A DNA stretch of 50,346 nucleotides from Vibrio sp. 10N.261.45.E2 (GCF_002875705.1 NZ_MCZZ01000148.1:1-50346); one strand, 5' to 3'; counted from the first letter of the stretch, positions 24,597-34,182 are shown. Translations and numbers: made by a program. The notes: generated by a model not told the origin, from the sequence alone.

Positions 24597-25142
24597 ATGA
24601 AATGTTCACTACTTTGCTCAACCTTATTGGTTACCAGCCTAACGAGCTCCATCGCTTTTGCAGCGAGTTGTCCCGAGATACTTAATGGCAAACAACGCTT
24701 GTTAAATTCAACCGAAGAAATTGCCTTGTGTGATGAGTTTCAAGGCAAAACCTTATTAGTGGTAAACACCGCAAGCCAATGTGGCTTCACTCCGCAATTT
24801 GAACAACTCGAACAGCTTCATCAGACATACAAAGACCAAGGCTTCACAGTGATCGGCTTTCCCAGTAACGATTTTCGCCAAGACAGAGGAAGCGAAGAGA
24901 AATCGGCCAAAGTCTGCTATCTCGACTACGGTGTAACCTTCCCAATGATGGCGCGAGCTTCCCTATCAGGCAGCAACGCCAATCCTGTGTTTACAGAGAT
25001 ACAGCAACAAGCAGGCGTTACACCTAAGTGGAACTTCTACAAATTCTTAATCAGTAAAGAAGGCAACGTAATCGCAACCTTCCCTAGCTCGACATCACCA
25101 ATGAGCGCTACGCTCAAAAACGCGATAGAGCAACAGCTATGA
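24597..25142 (+). CDS. Secreted glutathione peroxidase-like protein
   Basis: 181 residues with signal peptide (MKCSLLCSTLLVTSLTSSIA, cleaved near FAASC), so likely periplasmic. Thioredoxin fold with the peroxidatic Cys C62 in NTASQCGFTPQ, the GFPSNDF segment, and the Trp-Asn pair KWNFYKFL. Uses glutathione or thioredoxin-like donors to reduce peroxides. It overlaps the next gene by 4 bp (ATGA), implying coupled translation. Confidence 0.9.
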   Translation: MKCSLLCSTLLVTSLTSSIAFAASCPEILNGKQRLLNSTEEIALCDEFQGKTLLVVNTASQCGFTPQFEQLEQLHQTYKDQGFTVIGFPSNDFRQDRGSEEKSAKVCYLDYGVTFPMMARASLSGSNANPVFTEIQQQAGVTPKWNFYKFLISKEGNVIATFPSSTSPMSATLKNAIEQQL

Positions 25143-25606
25143 AGGCGGCTCACATGGCGACGACTCAAACTCGCAACACCATGGCCAAACTGGGGTACAT
25201 GGGCTTAGTCCCTTTCCTATTCGGCCTGCTTCTATCTCTGACCAACAGCCAATTAATAGGATTGAGTGGAGAAACGCTGTTCATCACTTACAGTGCGGTT
25301 ATCTTGAGTTTTCTTTCAGGGATATTATGGGGAAACGGGATAGAGAACTTCGAAAGCCAAACAAGCAACAAGGCGCTGATTCTCAGCAATATTATTGTGT
25401 TAGCAGCGTGGTTAGCGGTGGTGCTCGGTGAACAGCAAGAGTTTCTCACCACTCTCCTTCTTATCATTGGCTACATTGCGGTTTGGCGAGCAGAAAGGTC
25501 GATGAGAGAAGAGAATCAGAGCCAAGGCCCCGATGGCTACTTTGATATGAGGACTCGATTAACGTCTAGCGTGGTGTTGATGCACGGTATCGTGATGTTG
25601 ACTTAA
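25139..25606 (+). CDS. DUF3429 membrane protein
   Basis: 155 residues with four to five hydrophobic segments (about 20-37, 48-66, 80-97, 100-115, 135-152). Matches the DUF3429 pattern (LGYMGLVPFLFGLL; YSAVILSFLSGILWG). Function unknown. It overlaps the glutathione peroxidase stop by 4 bp; an internal ATG at 25154 is an alternative start. The pairing suggests a shared role in envelope redox stress, an inference only. Confidence 0.85.
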   Translation: MKAAHMATTQTRNTMAKLGYMGLVPFLFGLLLSLTNSQLIGLSGETLFITYSAVILSFLSGILWGNGIENFESQTSNKALILSNIIVLAAWLAVVLGEQQEFLTTLLLIIGYIAVWRAERSMREENQSQGPDGYFDMRTRLTSSVVLMHGIVMLT

Positions 25607-25641
25607 CTGACAGCACCCAAATAGCTGGTTTTGAGAAAGAA

Positions 25642-26076
25642 CTAGATGATGAGTTGCATCACTAATCTCGGCTCATCATCACCAAAATAGTTTTCTTCTT
25701 GTTTAATCGTAGAAAATCCCATCGACGCGTAAAGCGCGCAAGCAGATGTGTTATTTGGGTCTACAGTGAGCAAAAGCTTAGCGTCTCGGGGCAGCTGCTC
25801 AACCGCCTGTCGCATCAGTTTCCGGCCAATTCCCATACCACGATAGTTCGGGTCTACCGCCAATGATAAGACCCAAAACTCATTCTGCTTGTCCGTGGTT
25901 GTCATCAAGGCATAGCCCGAAATCTTTGAGTCTTGCTTAGCAACTAATAAGCCTTTTCCCCAGCAATCAAATGCCTGACGAATGAAAAATTGCGGATAGG
26001 CATGGTCACCAAACAAAGCATGTTCAAGCTGGTAAATTTCAGCCAGTTCCTGTTTTTCCGCACAGACAATATTCAT
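25642..26076 (-). CDS. GNAT-family N-acetyltransferase (RimI-like)
   Basis: 144 residues with the GNAT acetyl-CoA motif A region LSLAVDPNYRGMGIGRKLMR and the following NTSACALYASMGF. Resembles RimI-type acetyltransferases, but the acceptor cannot be told. It lies 46 bp downstream of an exporter gene on the same strand, perhaps cotranscribed. Confidence 0.88.
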   Translation of the reverse strand: MNIVCAEKQELAEIYQLEHALFGDHAYPQFFIRQAFDCWGKGLLVAKQDSKISGYALMTTTDKQNEFWVLSLAVDPNYRGMGIGRKLMRQAVEQLPRDAKLLLTVDPNNTSACALYASMGFSTIKQEENYFGDDEPRLVMQLII

Positions 26077-26122
26077 AGATAGACCTTTATAGATTAACTA
26101 CAACTTAGACTACAGAAGAGCC

Positions 26123-26737
26123 CTACTGTCGACTAACCAACAAATTCGCCCCAGACAAGGCAAGAAAGACTGAACACGCTTTATTGAAGCGCTTGGCCAT
26201 CTGAGGTTTTGAAAACCAATTTCGTAGATATAAGCCAAATGCCGCATAAATAGAAATCGCGAGCATTTCTAACACAAGGAACGTGCTGCCTAAAGCAAAG
26301 AATTGAGTATTTAGGTTCGCAGAAACATCAACAAATTGAGGAAGGAATGCAGTAAAAATGAGAATCGCTTTTGGATTACCAGCCGCAAGCGCGAACTCTT
26401 GTTTAACAAGGCCAACCCAATTCTTATTTCGTTCGATTTCCACGACTGGGCTAGCTTGTGAGCGCCACAGGTTAAACGCGATCCACAACAGATACATCGC
26501 ACCAAATAACTTGATAAGGAAGAACAGAGTTTCAGAAGTATAAAGCACGACAGCCAAGCCAGATGCAGCCAAAGCAATCATGCCAGAAAAAGCGAGGATT
26601 CGCCCTAGGCCAGCGACAAAGGCAGCTTGAAATCCGTAACAACGGGCGTTGTTCATTGACAACAAATTGTTTGGGCCCGGAGTCATGTTGAGTGCAAAAC
26701 AAGCCGGGATAAACAGCAGTAACTTCCATATTTCCAT
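26123..26737 (-). CDS. RhtB/LysE-family exporter
   Basis: 204 residues, six hydrophobic segments, with the family start MTPGPNNLLSMNNARCYGFQ. Exports amino acids or derivatives from the cytoplasm. A second family member in the window (the other is at 3080), but not close in sequence. It is followed by the GNAT gene at 46 bp, a pairing compatible with acetylation and export of an amino acid, although nothing in the sequence proves this. Confidence 0.9.
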   Translation of the reverse strand: MEIWKLLLFIPACFALNMTPGPNNLLSMNNARCYGFQAAFVAGLGRILAFSGMIALAASGLAVVLYTSETLFFLIKLFGAMYLLWIAFNLWRSQASPVVEIERNKNWVGLVKQEFALAAGNPKAILIFTAFLPQFVDVSANLNTQFFALGSTFLVLEMLAISIYAAFGLYLRNWFSKPQMAKRFNKACSVFLALSGANLLVSRQ

Positions 26738-26846
26738 TGGTACTTCCTAGTCTCAACATGCAAAGGTTATCGTATCATCAAATGAGATATGACCTTTTAT
26801 AGCAGCTATTAAAACCAGTACCAATCTTACTGTTGTGTCCTTTCAA

Positions 26847-27179
26847 CTAATTCTCAAAAAATTTCTCATATTCTGGCGTAGACAAATTTTCCGCAACGCC
26901 AATTTCACCCACGATGTAAATAGCACTGGCAAGCGTTTCGATGGTTTTATTCGGCTCTCTGTCAGGCACTTCACCAACAACAGGGACTGGTTGACGCACA
27001 GATGTTGAATTGCAGACCACGCTTTCACAAACGATATTATTTTGTTCCTGTCGAGAAACTTCAGGCGGCTTGAAATCCTGTGAATTGAGATCGGGAGCGG
27101 CAATGCCCTCGCTTGAAAAATCAGAGGAGCTGTACGAGGCAGCTGAAAACAGAGAAAGGAGCAGCATCCACTTTTTCAT
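26847..27179 (-). CDS. Small secreted protein, function unknown
   Basis: 110 residues from the ATG at 27179, which has GGAACG about 5 bp upstream. Signal peptide MKKWMLLLSLFSAASYSSS, then a hydrophilic, proline-rich acidic body (DLNSQDFKPPEVSRQEQNN) with two Cys (ESVVCNS and IVCES) that could pair. No known domain recognised. It lies alone between an exporter and the flippase gene, in an AT-rich stretch. Confidence 0.6.
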   Translation of the reverse strand: MKKWMLLLSLFSAASYSSSDFSSEGIAAPDLNSQDFKPPEVSRQEQNNIVCESVVCNSTSVRQPVPVVGEVPDREPNKTIETLASAIYIVGEIGVAENLSTPEYEKFFEN

Positions 27180-27314
27180 ATATCGTTCCATAGTTAGCAT
27201 TCACTGAATTTATAAATACTATCTAATCCGAACCGTTATGAACAGTGTTTTATTATCACAAATAATGATGTTTCTAGCTGCGAATTCCTCTCTTTGTCTT
27301 TGGATAACGCGAAC

Positions 27315-28760
27315 TCAACTCACATGTGACTGCTTACCCAACATAAATTTATCAAGCAGCGCCTGTGGTACAGGGATTACAGAGTATCGAACGAAGGCCA
27401 CCAGCGTCACTATCGCCACAAAGCTGCCTAAAACAAAATCATGAACATTAACCAGCACTAAGCCAAGAATTCGGTCACAAGTGATGGCCAGTATCGCGAT
27501 ACTCACCGCTGCCACCCATTTTCGGTGGTCGTAAGGTAAATACTCCATCTTTTGGCTCACGATATAGAGTAGTGATAATCTCATGGCATAAGTGCCACAA
27601 AGCACCAACACAACGCCCCATACTCCATAGATAGGTGTCACAACAAAATAGCCAATCGCAGCTAAAATTGCACACCCGCCTTGTATCCACATCTGTGATT
27701 GGCTGGAATCACCGCTGAAACAGCCAAGGTTCAGGTAATCTCCTGCGCTCTTAATCACACCAATCGCCAAGAGTGCTACCACGATAGTACCTGCATACTG
27801 ATAACTGCTTGGCAAAATCAAAACAATAAACCCGGGTACGGTGAGGATCATCAAGCACCCCAACACAATGGCTAGGTTCACACCGACTAACGCTCTATCC
27901 GCACACTCTTTCTTTCCATCAGGTTGTTGCAGCATGGCCACCCGATTTGGAAACCACCACAGAGCATAAGGCTGCAGTAGCAAGCCGAGAAGCAATGCAA
28001 ACTTGCCACTGACCGCATAGATAGCCAACTCTTCAACGCCGACAAAGCTTGCCATCACCCAACGATCTAGCCCGGTGATCATGTAGATCGAGGCACCACC
28101 AACTAAGGTGGGTAATCCAAATTTTAGAATCTTAACGGAGTATTTGAGGCTGCCAAATGAACCCATCTCCTGCCATTGATAACGCAGTAAACACATCATC
28201 AACAACACACTAGAAACAGCGGAAGATATGAGTACACCATCGATGCCGTAACCTGCTTCAAGCAGAATAAATGTCATTGCAGCTTGAACAGTCGCCTTCA
28301 TTACATTGAGCATACAAAAACGTTTGGCCATCGCATTCATTCGCATCAGCGTTAGCGGGATAGAAATCGCACCGTCGAGCATGGTTGGTATCAGCAGTAG
28401 TAGGATTTGATAAGGTTGGAACTCAACAGGCAACATCAGCAACAATAGCGGCATACTAAGCGCAATTAAGCTCCCGCCGAGCACACACACCAACACACTC
28501 AATGTGAAACAGTTCGAGATAAGCTTCTTCTTTTCTTCACCTTCAGCAATGCCAACATATCGATACATGGCTTCAACAATCCCAAAACTAAAAAGGATTG
28601 TCCCAATGTCAGCCAACAAGACGATGGCTTCTAAGGAGCCGTATTCTGATAGCGACATCTTATGAGTGATATAGGGGATCATCACGAGTGATATCCCTTT
28701 CATCATCACAATGCCGATAGCGTAATAGGCGGACTGTTTTAGTGACCCCATAGCAGACAC
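27315..28760 (-). CDS. Polysaccharide flippase (Wzx/MATE-like)
   Basis: 481 residues with about 14 hydrophobic segments and the typical Wzx start MGSLKQSAYYAIGIVMMKGI, followed by YITHKMSLSEYGSLEA. Members move lipid-linked sugar units across the inner membrane. It is 7 bp downstream of a GT2 gene and thus in one operon. A divergent GT4 gene lies on the other side, so the three genes may build one surface glycan. Confidence 0.9.
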   Translation of the reverse strand: MSAMGSLKQSAYYAIGIVMMKGISLVMIPYITHKMSLSEYGSLEAIVLLADIGTILFSFGIVEAMYRYVGIAEGEEKKKLISNCFTLSVLVCVLGGSLIALSMPLLLLMLPVEFQPYQILLLLIPTMLDGAISIPLTLMRMNAMAKRFCMLNVMKATVQAAMTFILLEAGYGIDGVLISSAVSSVLLMMCLLRYQWQEMGSFGSLKYSVKILKFGLPTLVGGASIYMITGLDRWVMASFVGVEELAIYAVSGKFALLLGLLLQPYALWWFPNRVAMLQQPDGKKECADRALVGVNLAIVLGCLMILTVPGFIVLILPSSYQYAGTIVVALLAIGVIKSAGDYLNLGCFSGDSSQSQMWIQGGCAILAAIGYFVVTPIYGVWGVVLVLCGTYAMRLSLLYIVSQKMEYLPYDHRKWVAAVSIAILAITCDRILGLVLVNVHDFVLGSFVAIVTLVAFVRYSVIPVPQALLDKFMLGKQSHVS

Positions 28761-28767
28761 CTATTCC

Positions 28768-29694
28768 TTACAATGCAGGCATTAGGAAACTCTTACAGTC
28801 TCCAAGAAGGTGCTTTAGCGTTCGTTTTTGCGGAGCCAAAACTAACGAGCGAATACTGTATGAGATGGCCAATCGGTTTTTTTGTAAGCCTCGATAATAA
28901 TCAGCGTAGCCCTCAAGTATTCTCGCCTTTGCGATTTTGAAACTTGAAGTCGGCAGATTCCATCGTTGACTGTCATTTTGGTAATGTTGAAGAATGGTCT
29001 CAACAGACTGCAAATTTCTCAGTTTAAGACTTTCAGTTTGGGTAACAGAGCTCGCTCTCATCAAGTAGCCAACCTGCACAGAGTTCAATACGCCAATCTG
29101 ATGGTTTTCACTCATTCGAAGCCACAGCTCCCAATCTTCGCCATACTTGATATCAGCATTGAAGCTGTCTGTTTGAGAAAAGACATCCGCTTTCACCATG
29201 ACCGTCGATGTGCCAATCACATTATTTTCAATGATGAACTCCAGCGGGTTCTCGATATTGATGAACAGATCATCTTGATCTTGAAACTGCGACCAGTAAC
29301 TAAAGCAATCGACTATTACTTGGTAATCTTCAGTGAGATGCTCGTAGTTAGTAAAGCTCATCGCAAGGTCAGGAAAACGTTGATGAAACTCAAGTTGACG
29401 CTCGATTTTTTCTGGAAACCAGAGGTCGTCCGCGTCTAAGAAAGCGATGTATTCACCCGACGCTTTTTCTATGCCGAGGTTTCTCGCTTGAGGAGCACCA
29501 ACGCCCAATGTGGATATAGTCACAATGCGTTCATCGTCTATCGATGCGAGATACGTCGACGTTCCATCATTACTGTTGTCATCAATTACGATGAGCTCAA
29601 CATCTTGATGAGTCTGTTTAAGTACGCTGCCAATTGCCTTCGGCAGGTAATCCAAACAATTGTAGGTAGGAATAACAACACTTACTTTAGCCAT
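28768..29694 (-). CDS. Family 2 glycosyltransferase
   Basis: 308 residues, GT-A fold. N-terminal VSVVIPTYNCLDYLPKAIGS, the nucleotide region VIDDNSNDGT and the metal-binding LDADDLW are visible; the acceptor region includes GEDWELWLRM. Transfers a sugar from a nucleotide donor to a growing glycan at the inner membrane. Upstream of the flippase gene by 7 bp. Confidence 0.92.
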   Translation of the reverse strand: MAKVSVVIPTYNCLDYLPKAIGSVLKQTHQDVELIVIDDNSNDGTSTYLASIDDERIVTISTLGVGAPQARNLGIEKASGEYIAFLDADDLWFPEKIERQLEFHQRFPDLAMSFTNYEHLTEDYQVIVDCFSYWSQFQDQDDLFINIENPLEFIIENNVIGTSTVMVKADVFSQTDSFNADIKYGEDWELWLRMSENHQIGVLNSVQVGYLMRASSVTQTESLKLRNLQSVETILQHYQNDSQRWNLPTSSFKIAKARILEGYADYYRGLQKNRLAISYSIRSLVLAPQKRTLKHLLGDCKSFLMPAL

Positions 29695-29797
29695 GATGAC
29701 GCCCTCAATTATATACGTTATATGGTTGACGTTGCATGTTCTATGCCGAGAGTGCCTCGTTATTAAGCCACTTATAGATCAATCACCTACGTACTGA

Positions 29798-29867
29798 TTC
29801 TCAAAATGGTGATAAAACACAACCCACCGTGGAACTTACAATTCCAATTTGATTATCAATTTGAGAA
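29798..29867. repeat. Inverted repeat between the divergent glycosyltransferase genes
   Basis: Imperfect arms, TTCTCAAAATGGTGATAA (from about 29798) and TTATCAATTTGAGAA (to about 29867), with an inner TGGAA/TTCCA pairing. The gap 29695-30009 has no gene; it must hold the promoters of the divergent units. Could be an operator or hairpin. Confidence 0.4.
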
Positions 29868-30009
29868 AACGGTCGACTTCTAAAGAGAAAGCTTCAAAAA
29901 ACCGTCGAAAGCCCCGCCAAAGCTACGATTTGATCTTGGTTCGTATCTTGCTTTATTGGTTATTACCTTGGCTTAATAGCTTTAATCACATGGATTTGAG
30001 GAATAAGGA

Positions 30010-31158
30010 ATGAAGAAAGTAGCATTTGTAGCGCCAACCTATCCTGTACTCAGTGAGACCTTCATCCAAACGGAAGTCGACTCTGTGAAAGCATGTGGGC
30101 ATGACGTTTGCGTAATGACGTTCAAAATTGAAAACTGCGACAAACAGTTTGACTACGACATTGTAGAAATAGGCAAAGATGTTCGAATGGGTAAGGTCTC
30201 CAACATTAACTGGTTGGGATTCATCAAGGCTGTCTCATTTATCTCTAAGCAAACCAGCATGCCCAAAAAGTCGCTATTTGCTTATGGGTTTAAACTCGCA
30301 CTGCAACTCGCGGAAAACGACGTCGAACACGTTCACGCGCATTTCTGTCAGCACACGACAGCGCACGCCATCGTCGCGGCAAAACTGCTGAATATCACCT
30401 GTTCGTTCGTTGCTCACGGTCATGATGTTTACGAGTTTGCTTATGATATTGAACATAAGATTTCATCGAGTGATTTTGTAGTTGCCGTATGCAAAGACAT
30501 GCTCGCTGACTTCAATACCATGGCGAAAGGAAACATCAAGCTTCTACACTGCGGAGTGAATACCCAACAGTTCCAACTCAACCCAAAAACCGAATCGAAG
30601 CAACTTCGCTTTGTTTTTCTAGGTCGATTAGTCGAGCAAAAAGGCATTCATCACCTTATAGACGCATTAGCGCCGATTGCAGAACCTCTCGACATTCACC
30701 TTGATATCATCGGCACTGGCGATTTAGAACAACAATTGAAATCGCAGGTAAAAGAGCAAGGGCTCACTCGAAACGTGACCTTTCTTGGCGCCAAACCCCA
30801 TGAGTGGGTGAAACAGAAACTATCGAACTATGACAGCCTAATTGCGCCATTCTGCTTTTCCGAAACCGGATGTGTCGATACTGGGCCATTGGTTTTAAAA
30901 GAAGCGATGGCAGTGGGAACACCCGTCATTACCACCAATATCATGGGGTGCAAAGAGATCGTTTCACCAGACACAGGGTTTGTCGTTAGCGAAAAAAACG
31001 TGGAAGAATTAAGAGGTGCGATTGAACGTTTTGCGCAGTTGAGTAGCCGTGATAAAACATCGATGGGGTTGAAAGCACGCCAGAGGGTGAAAGACAGTTT
31101 TAACTCGATAAAACAAGCTCAGCAATTATCTCGCTGGATAGAGAATCCAGCTCAATAA
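30010..31158 (+). CDS. Family 4 glycosyltransferase
   Basis: 382 residues, GT-B fold. Starts MKKVAFVAPTYPVLSETFIQ, of the WcaL/colanic-acid type, with RLVEQKGIHHLIDA and the E-x7-E donor site region (TGCVDTGPLVLKEAMAVGTP, GCKEIV). A strong ribosome site (GAGGAATAAGG) precedes the ATG. Divergent from the GT2/flippase operon and probably part of the same surface-glycan pathway. Confidence 0.92.
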   Translation: MKKVAFVAPTYPVLSETFIQTEVDSVKACGHDVCVMTFKIENCDKQFDYDIVEIGKDVRMGKVSNINWLGFIKAVSFISKQTSMPKKSLFAYGFKLALQLAENDVEHVHAHFCQHTTAHAIVAAKLLNITCSFVAHGHDVYEFAYDIEHKISSSDFVVAVCKDMLADFNTMAKGNIKLLHCGVNTQQFQLNPKTESKQLRFVFLGRLVEQKGIHHLIDALAPIAEPLDIHLDIIGTGDLEQQLKSQVKEQGLTRNVTFLGAKPHEWVKQKLSNYDSLIAPFCFSETGCVDTGPLVLKEAMAVGTPVITTNIMGCKEIVSPDTGFVVSEKNVEELRGAIERFAQLSSRDKTSMGLKARQRVKDSFNSIKQAQQLSRWIENPAQ

Positions 31159-31233
31159 GGACTAACTCAGGCATCTAAGCACCTCAAAGACAACTTAGCA
31201 CTGCAAGAGCAACTAAGAGCCATGAAAACCAAA

Positions 31234-31264
31234 GAGCGCTACATCAATTTGAGATGTAACGCTC
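31234..31264 (+). terminator. Hairpin after the GT4 gene, possible terminator
   Basis: GAGCG-TACATC pairs with GATGTA-CGCTC (one mismatch) over a short loop, 75 bp past the GT4 stop; no clean T-tract follows until TTTTATTAG at about 31306. Termination uncertain. Confidence 0.35.
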
Positions 31265-31334
31265 AAGTAGCACTGCCCAGTAGTGAGCCTTAGGCTTTAG
31301 GTAACTTTTATTAGTTTTGCTTTAAGAAACCTGA

Positions 31335-32102
31335 CTAGCCCGCTCGCAGTGCCAAAATAGACTCAATATCTTCGATGTCACGATATTGAGCGAGTTGTTG
31401 CTCTTTCGATGAAATAGCGACAATCGACATTCTATCGGCCAATTCGTTACCTTCAATGCCAACGTGACCGTTAACATGGTAGATGGTAATTTTTGAAGCT
31501 AGTTCTTGGTAGAGTGCATACGCAGGTTTAATAATATCGAGGTTTTTGATCTCGCCACCCGACTTAGTCCAACCCTTTTTCTCCCAACCTGTTGCCCACT
31601 TAGTGATGCAATCTATCGAGTATTTAGAGTCACAATAAATCGCAACAGACAGGCCCGCGTTCAGCTTCTCTTTCGCGAGCAAAAACGCTTGCTTAAGGCC
31701 ATGTAACTCGGCGGTATTGTTGGTACCAACAGGCTGATACAAGCCATACCACAATTCTGTTAATTGATTTTTTTGGTAAACCGCTAAACCCGTCCCAGCT
31801 TCGCCAGGGTTTGGCTCACATGCACCATCGGTAAAGATCTTGATATCAAAAGGCATATCCGTGATTTGCTGCTCCGAAAGAGGCGGTACCTTTGCTTTAG
31901 TCGCCTTCCCCGCAGAACTTGATTTCGCTGTGCTAGACGTGACCATAGCTTTACCGCCGAAAGCAGACTCAGCCTCACCGAGTGTTGGAAACGATTTGTA
32001 TCTCGCGCCAGCAAAGCCATCGACCTGCGCTTTACACTCGTTCCAAGTGGTAAAAATACCCGGTATGCGACCTTTCCAAACCACATAATATTTCTTAGCC
32101 AA
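31335..32102 (-). CDS. Ribonuclease H with N-terminal viroplasmin-type domain
   Basis: 255 residues. N-terminal hybrid-binding domain (YYVVWKGRIPGIFTTWNECK, about 4-50) as in eukaryotic RNase H1, a linker rich in Ser/Lys, then an RNase HI domain (about 85-240). The four catalytic acids can be seen in FTDGACEPNPG, NNTAELHG, YCDSKYS and GHVGIEGNELAD. It cuts RNA in RNA/DNA hybrids. The start is TTG with AAGGAG 5 bp upstream, so it is believable. Not the housekeeping rnhA, which lacks the N-terminal domain. Confidence 0.9.
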   Translation of the reverse strand: MAKKYYVVWKGRIPGIFTTWNECKAQVDGFAGARYKSFPTLGEAESAFGGKAMVTSSTAKSSSAGKATKAKVPPLSEQQITDMPFDIKIFTDGACEPNPGEAGTGLAVYQKNQLTELWYGLYQPVGTNNTAELHGLKQAFLLAKEKLNAGLSVAIYCDSKYSIDCITKWATGWEKKGWTKSGGEIKNLDIIKPAYALYQELASKITIYHVNGHVGIEGNELADRMSIVAISSKEQQLAQYRDIEDIESILALRAG

Positions 32103-32183
32103 ATTAACTCCTTACCAAAACCTAAATACACAAACAGTGAATAGCCCCATTAGATGCCACCACGCTATACGTTGCAAGGTCTA

Positions 32184-32513
32184 TCAGTTAAATAGGTAAT
32201 CAACAGCGACAAGGTTGTAGAACAAAAACACCGCCATGCTGACGCCGATCGTAAGTAGCACATTGCCTGTTTTCCATGTCAACAATCCGGTCACAAGAGC
32301 GCCTATCAAATATGGGTTTTCAAGGCTTGGCCAAAACATTTGTTCAGGAGCAAATACAATTGGCCCCCAAATCGCAGTCAGCACTGCTGGGCTTGAATAG
32401 CGTAATAGGCGCCTTGCAGTTTGATTGAGTCGAAGCGGAATTGCAGGTTCAAGAAACAGATACCGACTAAAGAAAACAATCGCAGTCATGAGTAATATCG
32501 TTAGCCAAATCAT
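32184..32513 (-). CDS. azlD: Branched-chain amino-acid exporter, small subunit AzlD
   Basis: 109 residues with three to four hydrophobic segments; starts MIWLTILLMTAIVFFSRYLF and resembles AzlD/YgaH. It works with AzlC to export branched-chain amino acids or analogues across the inner membrane. Its start is 2 bp from the azlC stop, so the two are translated together. Confidence 0.85.
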   Translation of the reverse strand: MIWLTILLMTAIVFFSRYLFLEPAIPLRLNQTARRLLRYSSPAVLTAIWGPIVFAPEQMFWPSLENPYLIGALVTGLLTWKTGNVLLTIGVSMAVFLFYNLVAVDYLFN

Positions 32514-32515
32514 CT

Positions 32516-33244
32516 CTATTTACCCTCCACGATTGTCTTGTTACCGTTGTTTCGCTCTTGGAATGATTCGCTGAAAAAGCCTGCTAACATACCGGCAATG
32601 GCTGCAATCATTAATCCACCCTCAATATTGTTAACCGACATGGCGACCGAAGTGATCAGTGAAACAACCACACACAAGACGACGGGCAGAGTTCGGATTA
32701 ATGGGAACACCAAAGCGATAAAGGTTGCTGCAACCGCGAAGTCGAGCCCAATCTCATTAAGCGAAGGAATTTGGCTTCCCGCGACAATGCCAACGAAGCT
32801 CGCGATATTCCAAACAAGATAAAAACCACCGCCCACACCTGCAGCGTACCAACGATTAAACTCTTGCTGAGACTGCCCACTACAAATCGCAAATAGCTCG
32901 TCAGTGAGCCAAAATCCAAGTAATAGACGCCAACGCGCAGGAAGATGACTGATTTTGTCACGCATCGAAACGCTATATAAAAAGTGCCTAGAAGTGATGA
33001 ACAATGTGGTCAGCAACATGGTGCCTAAACCGATACCCGCTTTGAACATACCCGCGGCGACAAGTTGCGCTGATCCCGCAAATAGAATCGCTGACATGGC
33101 TTGCGCTTGAAGCTGATTCAATCCGGCGTCTATCGCATAAGATCCGGCTAGAATTCCCCAAGGGATAACCGCAATGCTCAACGGCATTCCCGCTAAAACT
33201 CCCTTCCATAACTGTGTTCGTCTATCCATTTTTTCACTGTCCAT
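32516..33244 (-). CDS. azlC: Branched-chain amino-acid exporter, large subunit AzlC
   Basis: 242 residues from the ATG at 33244; the frame continues to a GTG at 33265. Starts with WKGVLAGMPLSIAVIPWGIL, typical of AzlC/YgaZ, with about five hydrophobic segments (TMLLTTLFITSRHFLYSVSM, among others). Partner of azlD. An AraC-family gene lies 104 bp upstream on the same strand, a frequent companion of azlCD, and probably regulates it. Confidence 0.88.
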   Translation of the reverse strand: MDSEKMDRRTQLWKGVLAGMPLSIAVIPWGILAGSYAIDAGLNQLQAQAMSAILFAGSAQLVAAGMFKAGIGLGTMLLTTLFITSRHFLYSVSMRDKISHLPARWRLLLGFWLTDELFAICSGQSQQEFNRWYAAGVGGGFYLVWNIASFVGIVAGSQIPSLNEIGLDFAVAATFIALVFPLIRTLPVVLCVVVSLITSVAMSVNNIEGGLMIAAIAGMLAGFFSESFQERNNGNKTIVEGK

Positions 33245-33348
33245 ATCATTCTTTGCTCTCTTCACATTGGCTATTCAATGTAAAAAGAGTTGAGTCGGTT
33301 CGATTGTATAAACTTGCTCGATTAAGCGACCGTATTTTTCGCCTACGC

Positions 33349-34182
33349 TCAAAGCATCTTGATGTACTGTCCCGGCGTGTAGCCATTGGCCTTTTTGAAG
33401 TGTCGATGGAAGTGACTTTGGTCGTGAAAGCCACACTCTTGAGCAGTATCTGAAATGGTATGCCCTTGTTTCAATAACTTACGCGAAAGCCTTAACCGAG
33501 ATTGAATCTGATACGCGTGAGGTGGAAGGCCGAACTCTTTCTGAAAAGAACGCACTAAGTGAAACGGGCTCAAAGCCGCAAGTTTAGATAGTTCTTCTAG
33601 GGACACATCGGCTTGCGGAAAATCGTCTAAGAACTCCTTCACCAAAACAAGCTGTCGCTGAGTTTTTCCATCGAGTTGAGGATTCAGCGGAGATTTACCG
33701 TGTCGGCTAATCAACTTCACCAACATCCCATACATCAAGGTTTCTCTTAACAAGCGATTATCGGATTCATCAATCGTGTTGAAGAGCAACCTCAATTGAT
33801 TGGCAAGCTCAGGGTCTTCTACAACCGCTCTTGGAAAGTAAGGCGCACCGTAATTCGGTAGGTTTAGCTCTTGAGTGATCTTGGCAAGTTGGTCTGGGAG
33901 TGGATACATCGCTCGATATGCCCAACCGCCTTCAGTGGCAGAGTGTCCGCTATGAACTTCATCAGCGTTGACCAGAATAATCGCATCTTGAGGTGCAATA
34001 TGATGTCCGCCCGTTCGATAAAAACGCTGAGCGCCCTGCTCAATAACCCCAAGTGTATAACCCTCGTGGCTATGGCGTGAAAAGTTCTGCTTTTCGTATT
34101 CAGCATTAAGAATTTCAAGGCCACCGAGCTCTTCCGTGATCTTATATTCTGCCTTTTCTTTAGAGCGTTTCTTGTTCTCCAT
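33349..34182 (-). CDS. AraC-family regulator with cupin N-domain
   Basis: 277 residues from the ATG at 34182 (TTG at 34194 is the only other in-frame start). N-terminal AraC-type cupin (SRHSHEGYTLGVIEQGAQRF) and a C-terminal double helix-turn-helix (LEELSKLAALSPFHLVRSFQ, then QECGFHDQSHFHRHFKKANG). Upstream of azlCD on the same strand, which it probably controls; the effector is likely an amino acid. Confidence 0.92.
   Translation of the reverse strand: MENKKRSKEKAEYKITEELGGLEILNAEYEKQNFSRHSHEGYTLGVIEQGAQRFYRTGGHHIAPQDAIILVNADEVHSGHSATEGGWAYRAMYPLPDQLAKITQELNLPNYGAPYFPRAVVEDPELANQLRLLFNTIDESDNRLLRETLMYGMLVKLISRHGKSPLNPQLDGKTQRQLVLVKEFLDDFPQADVSLEELSKLAALSPFHLVRSFQKEFGLPPHAYQIQSRLRLSRKLLKQGHTISDTAQECGFHDQSHFHRHFKKANGYTPGQYIKML

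Noticed and set aside
26809..26835. GTACCAATCTTACTGT resembling a repeat end
   Set aside because: Only one short end-like segment; no partner end within 200 bp.
28966..29439. 157-codon plus-strand frame inside the GT2 gene
   Set aside because: Antisense to a clear glycosyltransferase with intact motifs; its translation shows no domain.
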